The notes beneath the pieces are model-generated. The model saw only the letters and a program-made list of their open reading frames with translations, searched no databases and had not been told where the DNA came from. Shown one piece after another: positions 8,116-15,518 of a stretch of DNA of 37,712 bases. The stretch covers positions 1 to 37,712 of the forward strand of contig JAFALA010000034.1 in assembly GCA_019234815.1 (NCBI GenBank), in the 5' to 3' direction. This stretch comes from Burkholderiaceae bacterium. GTDB taxonomy: Bacteria; Pseudomonadota; Gammaproteobacteria; Burkholderiales; Burkholderiaceae_C. Positions within the stretch are counted from its first letter, which is position 1; every line of letters begins with the position of its first letter. The position numbers were made by a program, and so were the translations under genes.

Positions 8116-9734
8116 GCCTCGCTCCCCGCTGCTTCCGCGGTCTGCAGCAGCGCCCCAGGATTCATGAGGCCCTGCGGATCGAACTGTCGGCACAGCGCGG
8201 CCAGCGCGGCCACGCCCAGCGCGCTTTTTTCTGCGGCCAGGTAGGGGGCATGGTCGCGCCCGACCCCGTGCTGGTGGCTGATGGTGCCGCCGGCTGCGAC
8301 AATCGCCTCGGACACCTTGCGCTTGAAATGCTGCCAACGCGCCAGATTGGGCTCCAGCCCGCCTGGCGCAACCCGGTAGATGAAGGTCGAATACACGCTG
8401 CTGCCTTGAGGGTAGACATGCGACAGGTGCGTGAACGCATGCACGCGCTCGCCGAAATCCGCAAAGGCCTGCGCGGCCGCCTGTTCCATGGCCAGCATGC
8501 AGTCCTTCACGCGCGGCCAATCGGCGGCGGTCTCGATGGTGTCGGCCGCGTAGCCGCTTTCCCACAAGGTGTTGCGCAGGTACGGCCCCATGAAACGGTT
8601 CGCCTGCCATTTGCTGCCCATGGCGGTGCCGATATAGACCGCGCCGAACGGGCGCACATGGCGGCGCGCCTCCTTGAGCGTCTGCCTTGCCGCCCGCGCC
8701 TCGCCGGTGACGCCCAGCATCAGCAGGCACTTGCCCTGGCCGCAGCCGCGCCAGCCCAGGTAGCGCTCCAGCATCGCGATCATGCCGGCGTGGCCCGCGA
8801 GCACCAGGTTGCTGGCGGTTTCCTCGGCGTTCGAGAGCCTCAGCATGGACAAAGGCAAACGGCGTTGCACCAAGCTGCGCACGGCGGCCTCGGCGATGTC
8901 CCAGTCGGGGAAAAAGACGGCATGGAAGCTCTCGTGCGCAGGCGCCTTGCTGACGCGCACCACGGCCTCGGTCAGCACGCCCAGACGCCCTTCCGAGCCC
9001 ATCACCAGCTCGCGCAGATCGGGCCCGGCGCTCGATGCCGGAAAGGTGGGAATGTCCAGGCGCCCGGCCGGCGCTTCCAGGCGTCCGCCCGCAAACAGCT
9101 GTTCGATCCGTCCGTAGCGCAGCGACTGCTGGCCCGAGCTGCGCGTCACCACCCAGCCGCCCAGCGTCGAATACTCGAATGACTGCGGAAAATGCCCCAG
9201 CGTGTAGCCCAGCGCGCGCAGCTGTGCTTCCACCAAAGGCCCCGGCGTGCCGGCGCCGAAGGTGGCCAGTTGGCTCTGCGCGTCCAGGTGCAGCAGCTTG
9301 TTCATGCGCCCGAGCCGCAGGCACAGCACAGGACGCTCGCTGCGCGGGCAGTCCAGATGGCCGGCCACACTGGTGCCCCCCGCAAAAGGCAGCACGATCC
9401 AGCCCTCGCGCTGCGCCAGGTCCAGCAGCGCGCGCACGTCCGCGCTGCTCTCCGGCCAGGCCACGCCGTCCGGCACCACGGGCAAGGCGCCCATGCGCTT
9501 GCGCAGCCAGTCGGCATAGCTCTCGCCGTAGGCCACCTGCAGGCGGGCGTCGGCATCGCGCGCGATGGCGGAATGCTCGGGCAACCGCGATGCCGGCACA
9601 CGCGCCAACAACTGCTCCCGCAATGCATCCTGCGGCGCTTGCGCCTCGCCGAGCTTTTGCGCCAGCATGGCGCGTGCCGCGTCGTTCAGCGTCAGTGAAA
9701 TCCCTTCCTCGCCCCAGCCATTCCAGCGTCGCAT
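8112..9734 (-). CDS. FAD-binding oxidase, alkyldihydroxyacetonephosphate synthase-like
   Basis: A 540-residue vanillyl-alcohol-oxidase/PCMH-type flavoprotein related to AGPS, the ether-lipid enzyme, and to D-2-hydroxyacid oxidases. FAD-binding features are PFAGGTSVAGHL (about 118-129), FPQSFEYSTLGGWVVTRSSG, and PASSAGPDLRELVMGSEGRLGVLTE. The C-terminal cap has LSHVYPQGSSVYSTFIYR and the active-site histidine cluster as SHQHGVG, where eukaryotic AGPS has SHHHGVG. True alkyl transfer is therefore doubtful, and a simple oxidase or dehydrogenase reaction is possible. It is the first gene of the operon with the GlpD-like dehydrogenase and FGGY kinase, and its start at ATG 9734 faces the AraC-type regulator. 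The N terminus MRRWNGWG looks native for this bacterial subfamily. Family assignment is firm, reaction unknown. Confidence 0.86.
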   Translation of the reverse strand: MRRWNGWGEEGISLTLNDAARAMLAQKLGEAQAPQDALREQLLARVPASRLPEHSAIARDADARLQVAYGESYADWLRKRMGALPVVPDGVAWPESSADVRALLDLAQREGWIVLPFAGGTSVAGHLDCPRSERPVLCLRLGRMNKLLHLDAQSQLATFGAGTPGPLVEAQLRALGYTLGHFPQSFEYSTLGGWVVTRSSGQQSLRYGRIEQLFAGGRLEAPAGRLDIPTFPASSAGPDLRELVMGSEGRLGVLTEAVVRVSKAPAHESFHAVFFPDWDIAEAAVRSLVQRRLPLSMLRLSNAEETASNLVLAGHAGMIAMLERYLGWRGCGQGKCLLMLGVTGEARAARQTLKEARRHVRPFGAVYIGTAMGSKWQANRFMGPYLRNTLWESGYAADTIETAADWPRVKDCMLAMEQAAAQAFADFGERVHAFTHLSHVYPQGSSVYSTFIYRVAPGGLEPNLARWQHFKRKVSEAIVAAGGTISHQHGVGRDHAPYLAAEKSALGVAALAALCRQFDPQGLMNPGALLQTAEAAGSEA

Positions 9735-9798
9735 GCTTTGCTATGATTTTTTGACACCCCACGGCGTCCTTCGCGCAGTTTGTTCCGGCAGCGCTCTA

Positions 9799-9842
9799 TT
9801 GTCGCTGCGCCAAGCTGCCAATGCCTTGCGCATTCACGACAA
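9799..9842. promoter_or_regulatory. Candidate AraC-type operator (nested inverted repeat)
   Basis: In the 145-base gap between the divergent flavoprotein and araC-type genes, TTGTCG (9799-9804) is mirrored by CGACAA (9837-9842). Inside them GCGCCAAG is mirrored by CTTGCGC. The nested dyad is centred about midway between the two genes, as expected for a site where the regulator controls the operon and itself. Binding is inferred. Confidence 0.4.
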
Positions 9843-9879
9843 GCTGTGCCGGCACGAATGATCCGCAGTCCCAAAGTCC

Positions 9880-10995
9880 ATGCCTGTTTCGACGTCCCCC
9901 GCCGCTCTGGCCCATTGGCCTGACGCCCAGAACGCCATGGCGACAAGCCAGGCGCCGCGGGTGATCGGACCCTATGCGCAAACCCTGTGGGACCAGGCTT
10001 TGCTAGAGGGGCGGACGCTGCAAGAGGTACAAGACATCGCACAATGCGACGCGCCTGGCGAAGACGACATGCCCCGCGAGCGTTACCTGGCGCTACTGAA
10101 ACTGGCGGTTGATCGCACCGCGCCTGGCTTTGGCTGGCGCCTGGGCCGCAGCGTCAAGCCCACCACCTACGGTGTCAACGGCATCCTCCTGCTGGCCTGC
10201 CCCGACCTGGGTGCGGCGCTGGCACAGGTGCTGCGTTTCGAGTCCCTGGTCCACGACCTCGGCCGCTCCAGCCTTCAATCCCAGGGCGAGCGCGTCACCT
10301 ACCGCTGGCGCAGCCATTGCGCCGACCACGCGGCCTCGGCTGCACTGAGCGAATCGGTGTTCGCCGGCGTGCTGAGTTGCGCCGAGTGGCTGGCCGGCCA
10401 GGCCATGCATGGCTTGCAGCTTGAGTTGGCGGAACCGGAACCACGGGGATCCGGCGCCTATTCAGGCACCGCTGAATGGCCGGGCGCAAGGGCGCAGATC
10501 CGTTGGGGTATGCGGCAGTCCGCCCATTGGGACGCCAGTGATCAATTCGTCTGCAGCTTCCCGTCCGAGCTGCTGGCCATCAAGCTGCCGCAGAACAACA
10601 CCAGCCTGCTGCCCATGCTGCAGGCACATGCCGAAGCGCTGCTGCGGGCGCGCGAATCCGTCGAAGAGCACGCCGTCGTCGGCCAGGTACGTCGGGCCAT
10701 CCTGAGCCATCTGGGGCACAGCGGCGCCGTGCGCCTCGAACGCATAGCGCAAGACCTGCATGTGTCGGCGCGTACCTTGCAGCGCCGCCTGAACGAGGCC
10801 GGCATCAGTTTTCAGGACCTGCTGGACCGCACCCGACACGCGCTGGCCCAGCACTACCTGCAGAACACGCCGATCAGCATTGGGGAACTGGCGCACCTGC
10901 TGGGCTTCAACGACAGCGCGGCCTTTTCAAATGCGTTCCGCGAATGGCAAGGCATGGCGCCCGCACTGTGGCGCGATACCTTGTACAAGCCTTAG
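9880..10995 (+). CDS. AraC family transcriptional regulator (OruR/ArgR-like architecture)
   Basis: A 371-residue one-component regulator. The N-terminal ~250 residues resemble the Arabinose_bd/DUF sensor domain found in OruR-like AraC proteins (LLKLAVDRTAPGFGWRLGR, then GVNGILLLACPDLGAAL). The C terminus holds two helix-turn-helix units: LERIAQDLHVSARTLQRRL and IGELAHLLGFNDSAAFSNAF followed by REWQGMAPALWR, the standard AraC DNA-binding domain. ATG 9880 is chosen; a later ATG at 9937 would also leave a full protein. It is divergent from the flavoprotein-GlpD-FGGY kinase operon and is its most likely regulator, sensing the operon's substrate or an intermediate. The ligand is unknown. Confidence 0.9.
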   Translation: MPVSTSPAALAHWPDAQNAMATSQAPRVIGPYAQTLWDQALLEGRTLQEVQDIAQCDAPGEDDMPRERYLALLKLAVDRTAPGFGWRLGRSVKPTTYGVNGILLLACPDLGAALAQVLRFESLVHDLGRSSLQSQGERVTYRWRSHCADHAASAALSESVFAGVLSCAEWLAGQAMHGLQLELAEPEPRGSGAYSGTAEWPGARAQIRWGMRQSAHWDASDQFVCSFPSELLAIKLPQNNTSLLPMLQAHAEALLRARESVEEHAVVGQVRRAILSHLGHSGAVRLERIAQDLHVSARTLQRRLNEAGISFQDLLDRTRHALAQHYLQNTPISIGELAHLLGFNDSAAFSNAFREWQGMAPALWRDTLYKP

Positions 10996-11024
10996 AAGTG
11001 TGCCGGGCGTGCCGAACGTATAGG

Positions 11025-11047
11025 GGGCGGCCTGACTCAAGCCGCCC
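11025..11047. terminator. Hairpin between convergent araC-type and DUF535 genes
   Basis: GGGCGGC (11025-11031) pairs with GCCGCCC (11041-11047) around a nine-base loop. It lies between the convergent araC-type gene and the DUF535 gene and includes the latter's stop codon. No T-run follows on either strand, so it would be at best a weak bidirectional terminator. Confidence 0.35.
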
Positions 11048-12029
11048 TCAAAGCCACCGAATCGCGCTTGGGTGCAAGGGATGGCGGCGAGGCCAGGTTT
11101 GCGTCGCACGCGCTCTGGTCCTCGATCTGTTGGCTGACTCGCTCCAGCATGCCCTTGACCATGGCATCCAGCATGCTGTAGCGACGTCGATACATTGCGC
11201 GCCGCTTGCTGGGTACCTCCGTGAGCGGGCGCTGCGGAACGGACAAGGGCAAGGTCCAGTTGGCATCCTCGTTGACACTGCCGCCCAAATCGGCCCAAAA
11301 CTCCCGATAGTCGAACTTCAGACGCGAGCCTCGATGATTCCAGCGGCCCTTGACGTGGTGCAGGGGATCGATGGCCTTCAGCCGCCTCACGCCCAGGTGC
11401 TGGGCCAAGGCCCGCAGCAGGTACACCAGCAGATAGCCGGGCCGCAGGCCCTCGGCGGCATGGGTCAATGCGCGAATCCGCTCCGCCCCATCAAGGTGGC
11501 ATGAAGGGCCTTGCACCGAACCGATCAAGATCTCCCTGAAATTCGTCAGGCCAAAGGTCAGGGAATACAGGCGCTCGCCGTCCTGTCCGACCAGATTCAA
11601 CGCCCACAGGCCTTCGTGGTAGCTGACGCCGTTCATTTCCAAGGTCACCTGCGTGCCGTCGGGCAGGCTCGTCAAGACCAGCGCCTGCCCTTCTATCAAG
11701 CGCAGGCAGGCCGTTGTCCCAAGCACGGTTTCCATGAATCGCAAGCTGATGCGCGTCACCTGGAAACGTTTGGCGCTGCTCCATCGGCGATCCAACAGGT
11801 CATTGATGATGGGGTACAAAGCCCTGGGCTGCTGGCGCAGCATGGCCTGCAGGCACTTCGAATGCCCCACTTCCACCATCAGTTGATCAAGCACGGCGCC
11901 ATTCAGGGCCGTGCGGACGCTGTATTTGATTTGGCGGGCCAGACCCACGGTATAGGCGCCAGCAAACATGGCACGCGCGCTCGGCCATTGCTGCGGTGCC
12001 CAAGACCGGTGTCGCTCCTCGGATTGCAT
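11037..12029 (-). CDS. DUF535 (VirK/YbjX family) protein
   Basis: A 330-residue protein matching the DUF535/VirK-YbjX family by overall pattern: GLWALNLVGQDGERLYSLTFGL, ERIRALTHAAEGLRPGYLLVYLLRALAQHLG, FDYREFWADLGG, and the C-terminal RPLTEVPSKRRAMYRRRYSMLD. Members occur in many proteobacteria; VirK and YbjX have been linked to virulence and envelope-stress phenotypes, but no biochemical activity is established. No signal peptide or membrane segment is visible. ATG 12029 has only a weak ribosome site, and the region just upstream is AT-rich with an 8-base inverted repeat. It stands as a single gene between convergent and same-strand neighbours that have no obvious functional link. Family call fairly sure, function unknown. 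Confidence 0.8.
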   Translation of the reverse strand: MQSEERHRSWAPQQWPSARAMFAGAYTVGLARQIKYSVRTALNGAVLDQLMVEVGHSKCLQAMLRQQPRALYPIINDLLDRRWSSAKRFQVTRISLRFMETVLGTTACLRLIEGQALVLTSLPDGTQVTLEMNGVSYHEGLWALNLVGQDGERLYSLTFGLTNFREILIGSVQGPSCHLDGAERIRALTHAAEGLRPGYLLVYLLRALAQHLGVRRLKAIDPLHHVKGRWNHRGSRLKFDYREFWADLGGSVNEDANWTLPLSVPQRPLTEVPSKRRAMYRRRYSMLDAMVKGMLERVSQQIEDQSACDANLASPPSLAPKRDSVALRAA

Positions 12030-12053
12030 ATGTACGTAACTATCATGTAAACA

Positions 12054-12079
12054 ATCGTGAAGTTTAAATCATTCACGAT
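12054..12079. promoter_or_regulatory. Inverted repeat upstream of the DUF535 gene
   Basis: ATCGTGAA (12054-12061) and TTCACGAT (12072-12079) form a perfect 8-base dyad around the AT-rich centre GTTTAAATCA, 25 bases upstream of the DUF535 start. The arrangement fits an operator for a dimeric regulator overlapping a promoter. The protein that would bind is not known. Confidence 0.4.
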
Positions 12080-12139
12080 GCAATCACATGCCCCAAGAAG
12101 AGGGATCTACCTATTCCCCGCACAACTCCCGCACAACGC

Positions 12140-12610
12140 TCAAAGCTCGAACGCCGTGGTTTTCTTGACCGTGCGCAGCACCAGCATCGAATTGGACCGC
12201 GCCACCTCGGGCAGCTGCATCAGCACATGGGAATGCATGCGCTCAAGGTCTTCGGCATCCTTGTAGGCGAAGCGAATCAGGTAGTCATGGGTGCCGGCCA
12301 CGTAGAAGCAATCCAGGATTTCCGGCATGTCGCGCACCGCCTGCTCAAAAGCGGCCAGCGCCGCAGGCGTCATGCGTTCCAGATTGACGATAGTGTAGCT
12401 GGTGCCCTGGCGCCCGATCATCTTGGGATTGAGCAAGGCCACGTATTGCGCAATCACGCCGCTGTCTTCCAAGCGCTTCACCCGCCGCAGACAGGCTGAC
12501 GCGGACAAGTGCACGCGCTGCGCCAGCTCCAGGTTGGAAAGCCGGCCGTCGCGCTGCAGTTCGTTCAGGATAGTGCGATCAATCGCATCCAGTTGCACGT
12601 CGTTGCTCAT
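12140..12610 (-). CDS. Lrp/AsnC family transcriptional regulator
   Basis: A 156-residue feast/famine regulator. An N-terminal winged HTH (LDAIDRTILNELQRDGRLSN, then LELAQRVHLSASACLRRVKRLEDSGVI, residues ~7-55) is followed by the RAM/AsnC effector domain (VRDMPEILDCFYVAGTHDYLIRF, then the ALVxDxED-like AYKDAEDLERM). Proteins of this size normally form dimers to octamers and bind amino acids. It is divergent from the omega-aminotransferase gene, with a gap rich in short AT-rich repeats, so it is the likely regulator of that gene and of itself. The inducer may be the amine or amino acid handled by the aminotransferase. Confidence 0.93.
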   Translation of the reverse strand: MSNDVQLDAIDRTILNELQRDGRLSNLELAQRVHLSASACLRRVKRLEDSGVIAQYVALLNPKMIGRQGTSYTIVNLERMTPAALAAFEQAVRDMPEILDCFYVAGTHDYLIRFAYKDAEDLERMHSHVLMQLPEVARSNSMLVLRTVKKTTAFEL

Positions 12611-12621
12611 CGTTGGATTTT

Positions 12622-12724
12622 AATTCGAATAAATTCAATTTATCGCGAATTCAATTGCGCAACCCCATCCACAGTGACCCATTTCAGGCGCCAAATTGCG
12701 CAGCACTGTCAATAAACTGGCGCC
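12622..12724. promoter_or_regulatory. Candidate Lrp-type operator array upstream of the aminotransferase
   Basis: Three AATTC(A/G)A(A/T)T elements start at 12622, 12632 and 12648. AATTGCGCA occurs at 12653-12661 and again at 12694-12702, 41 bases apart, about four helical turns. Two GGCGCC palindromes follow at 12687 and 12719. Multiple phased AT-rich sites suit cooperative Lrp/AsnC binding; the assignment is inferred from position and repetition. Confidence 0.45.
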
Positions 12725-12757
12725 ATTGCAGCGTGCAAGCACATTCAGGAGATCGCA

Positions 12758-14080
12758 ATGAGTCAATCCACCACACCGGGCGCCATGGACGCGTACTGGA
12801 TGCCTTTCACGGCCAATCGCCAGTTCAAGAAGGCGCCGCGCGTGCTGACACGCGCCGAGGGCATGTACTTCCGGGACGACAAGAATCGGCAGATCCTGGA
12901 CGGTGTGGCCGGCCTGTGGTGCGTGAACGCCGGACACAACCGTTCGCACATCGTGCGCGCCATCCAGGAACAAGCCGCCGAACTCGACTACGCGCCGCCG
13001 TTCCAGATGGCCCACCCCAAAGCCTTCGAGCTGGCCGAGAAGCTGGTGGAGCTGACCCCTGCGGGCCTGAACAAGGTGTTCTATACCAATTCGGGCTCCG
13101 AATCGGTTGAAACGGCGCTGAAAATGGCCCTGGCCTACCACCGCATCCGCGGCGAAGGCTCGCGCACCCGCCTGATCGGCCGCGAACGCGGCTACCACGG
13201 CGTCAACTTCGGCGGCATCTCGGTGGGCGGCATGGTGGCCAACCGCAAGATGTTCGGCACCATGCTCAGCGGCGTCGACCACATCCGCCACACGCATGAT
13301 GCGGCCCGCAATGCCTTCAGCGTCGGCCAGCCGGCCCACGGCGCCGACCTCGCCGAAGACCTCGAACGCCTGGTCGCGCTGCACGACGCATCGACCATTG
13401 CCGCCGTGATCGTCGAACCGGTGGCTGGTTCCACGGGCGTGCTGATTCCGCCGCAGGGCTATCTGCAGCGTCTGCGCGAAATCTGCGACAAGCACGGCAT
13501 CCTGCTGATCTTCGACGAGATCATCACCGGCTTTGGTCGCACCGGCCAGCCCTTCGCGGCACAGACCTTCGGCGTCACCCCCGACATCATGACGGTCGCC
13601 AAGGGGCTGACGAATGGCTGCGTGCCGATGGGCGCCGTATTTGCCAAGCAGTCCATCTACGACACTTTCATGTCGGGACCGGAGCACCTGATCGAGTTCT
13701 TCCACGGCTACACCTACTCGGCCCATCCGCTGGCCTGCGCGGCCGCGCTCGGGACCTTGCAAACCTACGCCGAAGAAAATCTGCTGACCCGCGCCAGCGA
13801 ACTGCAGGGCTACTTCGCCGAAGCCGTGCACAGCCTGCGCGACGCTCCCAATGTGATCGACGTCCGCAACATCGGTCTGGTGGGCGGCATCGAGCTCGCG
13901 CCGCTGCCGGGCGAGCCTGCCAAGCGGGCCTTCAATGTGTTCCTCGACTGCTATGACAAGGGCGTGCTGATCCGCACGACCGGCGACACCATCGCGTTGA
14001 GCCCGCCCCTGATCGTCGAGCGCGAGCAAATTGACCACATTGTTGACACGCTGAGGGCTGCCCTGAAGCGCGCCGCCTAA
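12758..14080 (+). CDS. Class III omega-aminotransferase (beta-alanine--pyruvate transaminase type)
   Basis: A PLP-dependent transaminase of 440 residues that moves an amino group from an omega-amino acid or amine, such as beta-alanine, to pyruvate. Marks are the N-terminal MDAYWMPFTANRQFKKAPR typical of beta-alanine:pyruvate transaminases, YTNSGSESVETALKMA (phosphate-binding SGSE), GYHG, the Asp of FDEIITGFGRTG, and the PLP-binding lysine in MTVAKGLTNGCVPMGAV. ATG 12758 is preceded by AGGAGA at proper spacing. It is divergent from the Lrp/AsnC gene and ends in a strong terminator, so it is probably transcribed alone. Substrate preference among beta-alanine, GABA and other amines cannot be settled from sequence. 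Confidence 0.92.
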   Translation: MSQSTTPGAMDAYWMPFTANRQFKKAPRVLTRAEGMYFRDDKNRQILDGVAGLWCVNAGHNRSHIVRAIQEQAAELDYAPPFQMAHPKAFELAEKLVELTPAGLNKVFYTNSGSESVETALKMALAYHRIRGEGSRTRLIGRERGYHGVNFGGISVGGMVANRKMFGTMLSGVDHIRHTHDAARNAFSVGQPAHGADLAEDLERLVALHDASTIAAVIVEPVAGSTGVLIPPQGYLQRLREICDKHGILLIFDEIITGFGRTGQPFAAQTFGVTPDIMTVAKGLTNGCVPMGAVFAKQSIYDTFMSGPEHLIEFFHGYTYSAHPLACAAALGTLQTYAEENLLTRASELQGYFAEAVHSLRDAPNVIDVRNIGLVGGIELAPLPGEPAKRAFNVFLDCYDKGVLIRTTGDTIALSPPLIVEREQIDHIVDTLRAALKRAA

Positions 14081-14117
14081 ACATTTTTCCCCAACAGGCT
14101 TTATCCTTGTCTCCTTT

Positions 14118-14146
14118 GGCGCATCGCAACCCGATGCGCCTTTTTT
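14118..14146 (+). terminator. Rho-independent terminator after the aminotransferase
   Basis: A perfect nine-base stem GGCGCATCG/CGATGCGCC (14118-14126 and 14132-14140) with a five-base loop is followed by six T residues, 37 bases after the aminotransferase stop. Confidence 0.9.
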
Positions 14147-14212
14147 ACCGCTGCTCAAATTTCGTTCCTTTCCTGCACCAACCCGCTCCAACCCCACTGA
14201 GAGGTGTACGAC

Positions 14213-14989
14213 GTGACCCTGAAAGCTGACCCCGCATCGAAGCCACGCCCCGTGGTCTTGATCCCCGCCTGCAACGAAGAGGTGCGCGAGCATCCTTTTC
14301 ACATTGCCGGCAAGAAGTACATCGATGCGGTGAGATTGGCGGGATGCCTGCCCTTGATCGTGCCCTCGGCCACCGAGGCCGAACTGGACGAGCTCCTGGC
14401 GCTGGCGGATGGCGTGTTCCTGACCGGATCGCCCTCGAACGTGCATCCCAGCCATTTCGACGAGGAAGTCCACAACCCGGCACTGCCGTTGGACCCGACG
14501 CGCGACGCCTGGACCCTGCCGCTGGTCCGCCGCGCCGTGAACATCGGCCTGCCGCTGTTCGCCATCTGCCGCGGATTCCAGGAAACCAATGTGGCGCTGG
14601 GCGGCACACTGCACCAGGCCGTGCAGGAGCTGGAAGGCAAGCTGGACCACCGCGCACCCTCGGGCCGCCCGCCTGAGGAGTCCTACGCCGACCAGCATGA
14701 GGTCAATGTCCTGCCCGGCGGCCGGCTGGACGCGCTGCTGGGGCAGGAGCGCCTGAGCGTCAACTCCCTGCATGGACAAGGCGTCAAGGACCTGGCCCCC
14801 GGGCTGCGCATCGAGGCCACGGCGCCCGATGGCCTGGTCGAGGCCTTCAGCGTCGACCAGGCCCCCGGCTTCACCCTGTGCCTGCAATGGCACCCCGAGT
14901 GGCGAGCCGAGCACAACCCGGCCTCCATGGCCATGCTCACGGCCTTTGGCCAGGCCTGCGCCCAGTACCGGCGCGCGCGCAGCAGTTGA
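14213..14989 (+). CDS. Gamma-glutamyl-gamma-aminobutyrate hydrolase family protein (class I glutamine amidotransferase, peptidase C26)
   Basis: A 258-residue PuuD-like hydrolase. The catalytic nucleophile is in FAICRGFQETNVALGG, with the His and Glu of the triad in LCLQWHPEW. The N-terminal RPVVLIPACNEE and the oxyanion-type GVFLTGSPSNVHPSHF also fit peptidase C26. Relatives remove glutamate from gamma-glutamyl-GABA or related conjugates. I start at GTG 14213, which has GAGAGG eight bases upstream; an in-frame GTG at 14204 overlaps that site and is less likely. It follows the omega-aminotransferase, which fits amine or polyamine breakdown, but a terminator lies between them, so shared transcription is not shown. 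The exact substrate is unknown. Confidence 0.87.
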   Translation: MTLKADPASKPRPVVLIPACNEEVREHPFHIAGKKYIDAVRLAGCLPLIVPSATEAELDELLALADGVFLTGSPSNVHPSHFDEEVHNPALPLDPTRDAWTLPLVRRAVNIGLPLFAICRGFQETNVALGGTLHQAVQELEGKLDHRAPSGRPPEESYADQHEVNVLPGGRLDALLGQERLSVNSLHGQGVKDLAPGLRIEATAPDGLVEAFSVDQAPGFTLCLQWHPEWRAEHNPASMAMLTAFGQACAQYRRARSS

Positions 14990-15016
14990 TCGATCAAAGC
15001 CGCGTTTGCAGGCCCC

Positions 15017-15046
15017 AGTGTCAGGTCTGAGGCCTGACCTGACACT
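15017..15046. repeat. Intergenic palindrome (possible dispersed repeat or terminator)
   Basis: AGTGTCAGGT (15017-15026) pairs perfectly with ACCTGACACT (15037-15046) around ten bases. It lies 28 bases after the hydrolase gene. No T-run follows. Its GTGTCAGG...CCTGACAC core resembles short palindromes that I recall as frequent in Bordetella-group intergenic DNA, so it may be a dispersed element rather than a unique terminator. Confidence 0.6.
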
Positions 15047-15104
15047 TCTGCGGCCACCGGATCCAGCACTCGCCCAAACTAGCGCAACATGGCAAGATAG
15101 CGCC

Positions 15105-15395
15105 ATGAACCAAGGCTTTGGCTGCGAAGTTCCCCACGCACACAGCAAGCAATCGCTGCGCAAGCCTGCGCGCTATCTGGTCGTGATCGATTCGGGCGGC
15201 TACATGGTCGCGCGGCTTTTTCTGGACAACGGCGAGCAGGTCGCCGAGCTCGATGCCAGCACGGAAGAAGTGACCCAAATGACCATCGGACTGACGGCCG
15301 CCAAGAGCGCCACCGATCCGGCCTGGGACCGCGCGCTGCAAGGCCACAGCGCCGTCGAGCGCGCTGGCGCCGATGTCTACACCTTGGGGCTCTGA
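15105..15395 (+). CDS. Small hypothetical protein
   Basis: A 96-residue open frame with codon use like its neighbours. A short basic head (HAHSKQSLRKPAR) is followed by a compact region YLVVIDSGGYMVARLFLDNGEQVAELDASTEEV and then TIGLTAAKSATDPAWDRAL, ending GADVYTLGL. The central VVIDSGGYMVARLF resembles a beta-hairpin, with a GEQVAELDASTEEV strand-helix after it. There is no signal peptide, membrane segment or motif I recognise. It lies alone between the palindrome at 15017 and the AT-rich promoter of the hydroxyproline cluster, on the same strand. I regard it as a real gene from its codon pattern and length, but cannot assign a function. Confidence 0.6.
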   Translation: MNQGFGCEVPHAHSKQSLRKPARYLVVIDSGGYMVARLFLDNGEQVAELDASTEEVTQMTIGLTAAKSATDPAWDRALQGHSAVERAGADVYTLGL

Positions 15396-15518
15396 CGAGC
15401 GCGCCCCTCCGCCCCCTTCCATCGTTCCCCTGCAGCCCGCTTTGGCTGCAACACAGGACCACGCGCCGCAGCTCCGTGCGCTTGTCATCAATCAGCGCAT
15501 GGTTTCGCTGCGCCACCA

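Noticed and set aside
8116..9762. Upstream extension of the GlpD-like frame across the flavoprotein gene, which would give a 1077-residue protein
   Set aside because: The added part is an out-of-frame reading of the flavoprotein gene, rich in Ala/Arg/Gly; no real fusion is supported.
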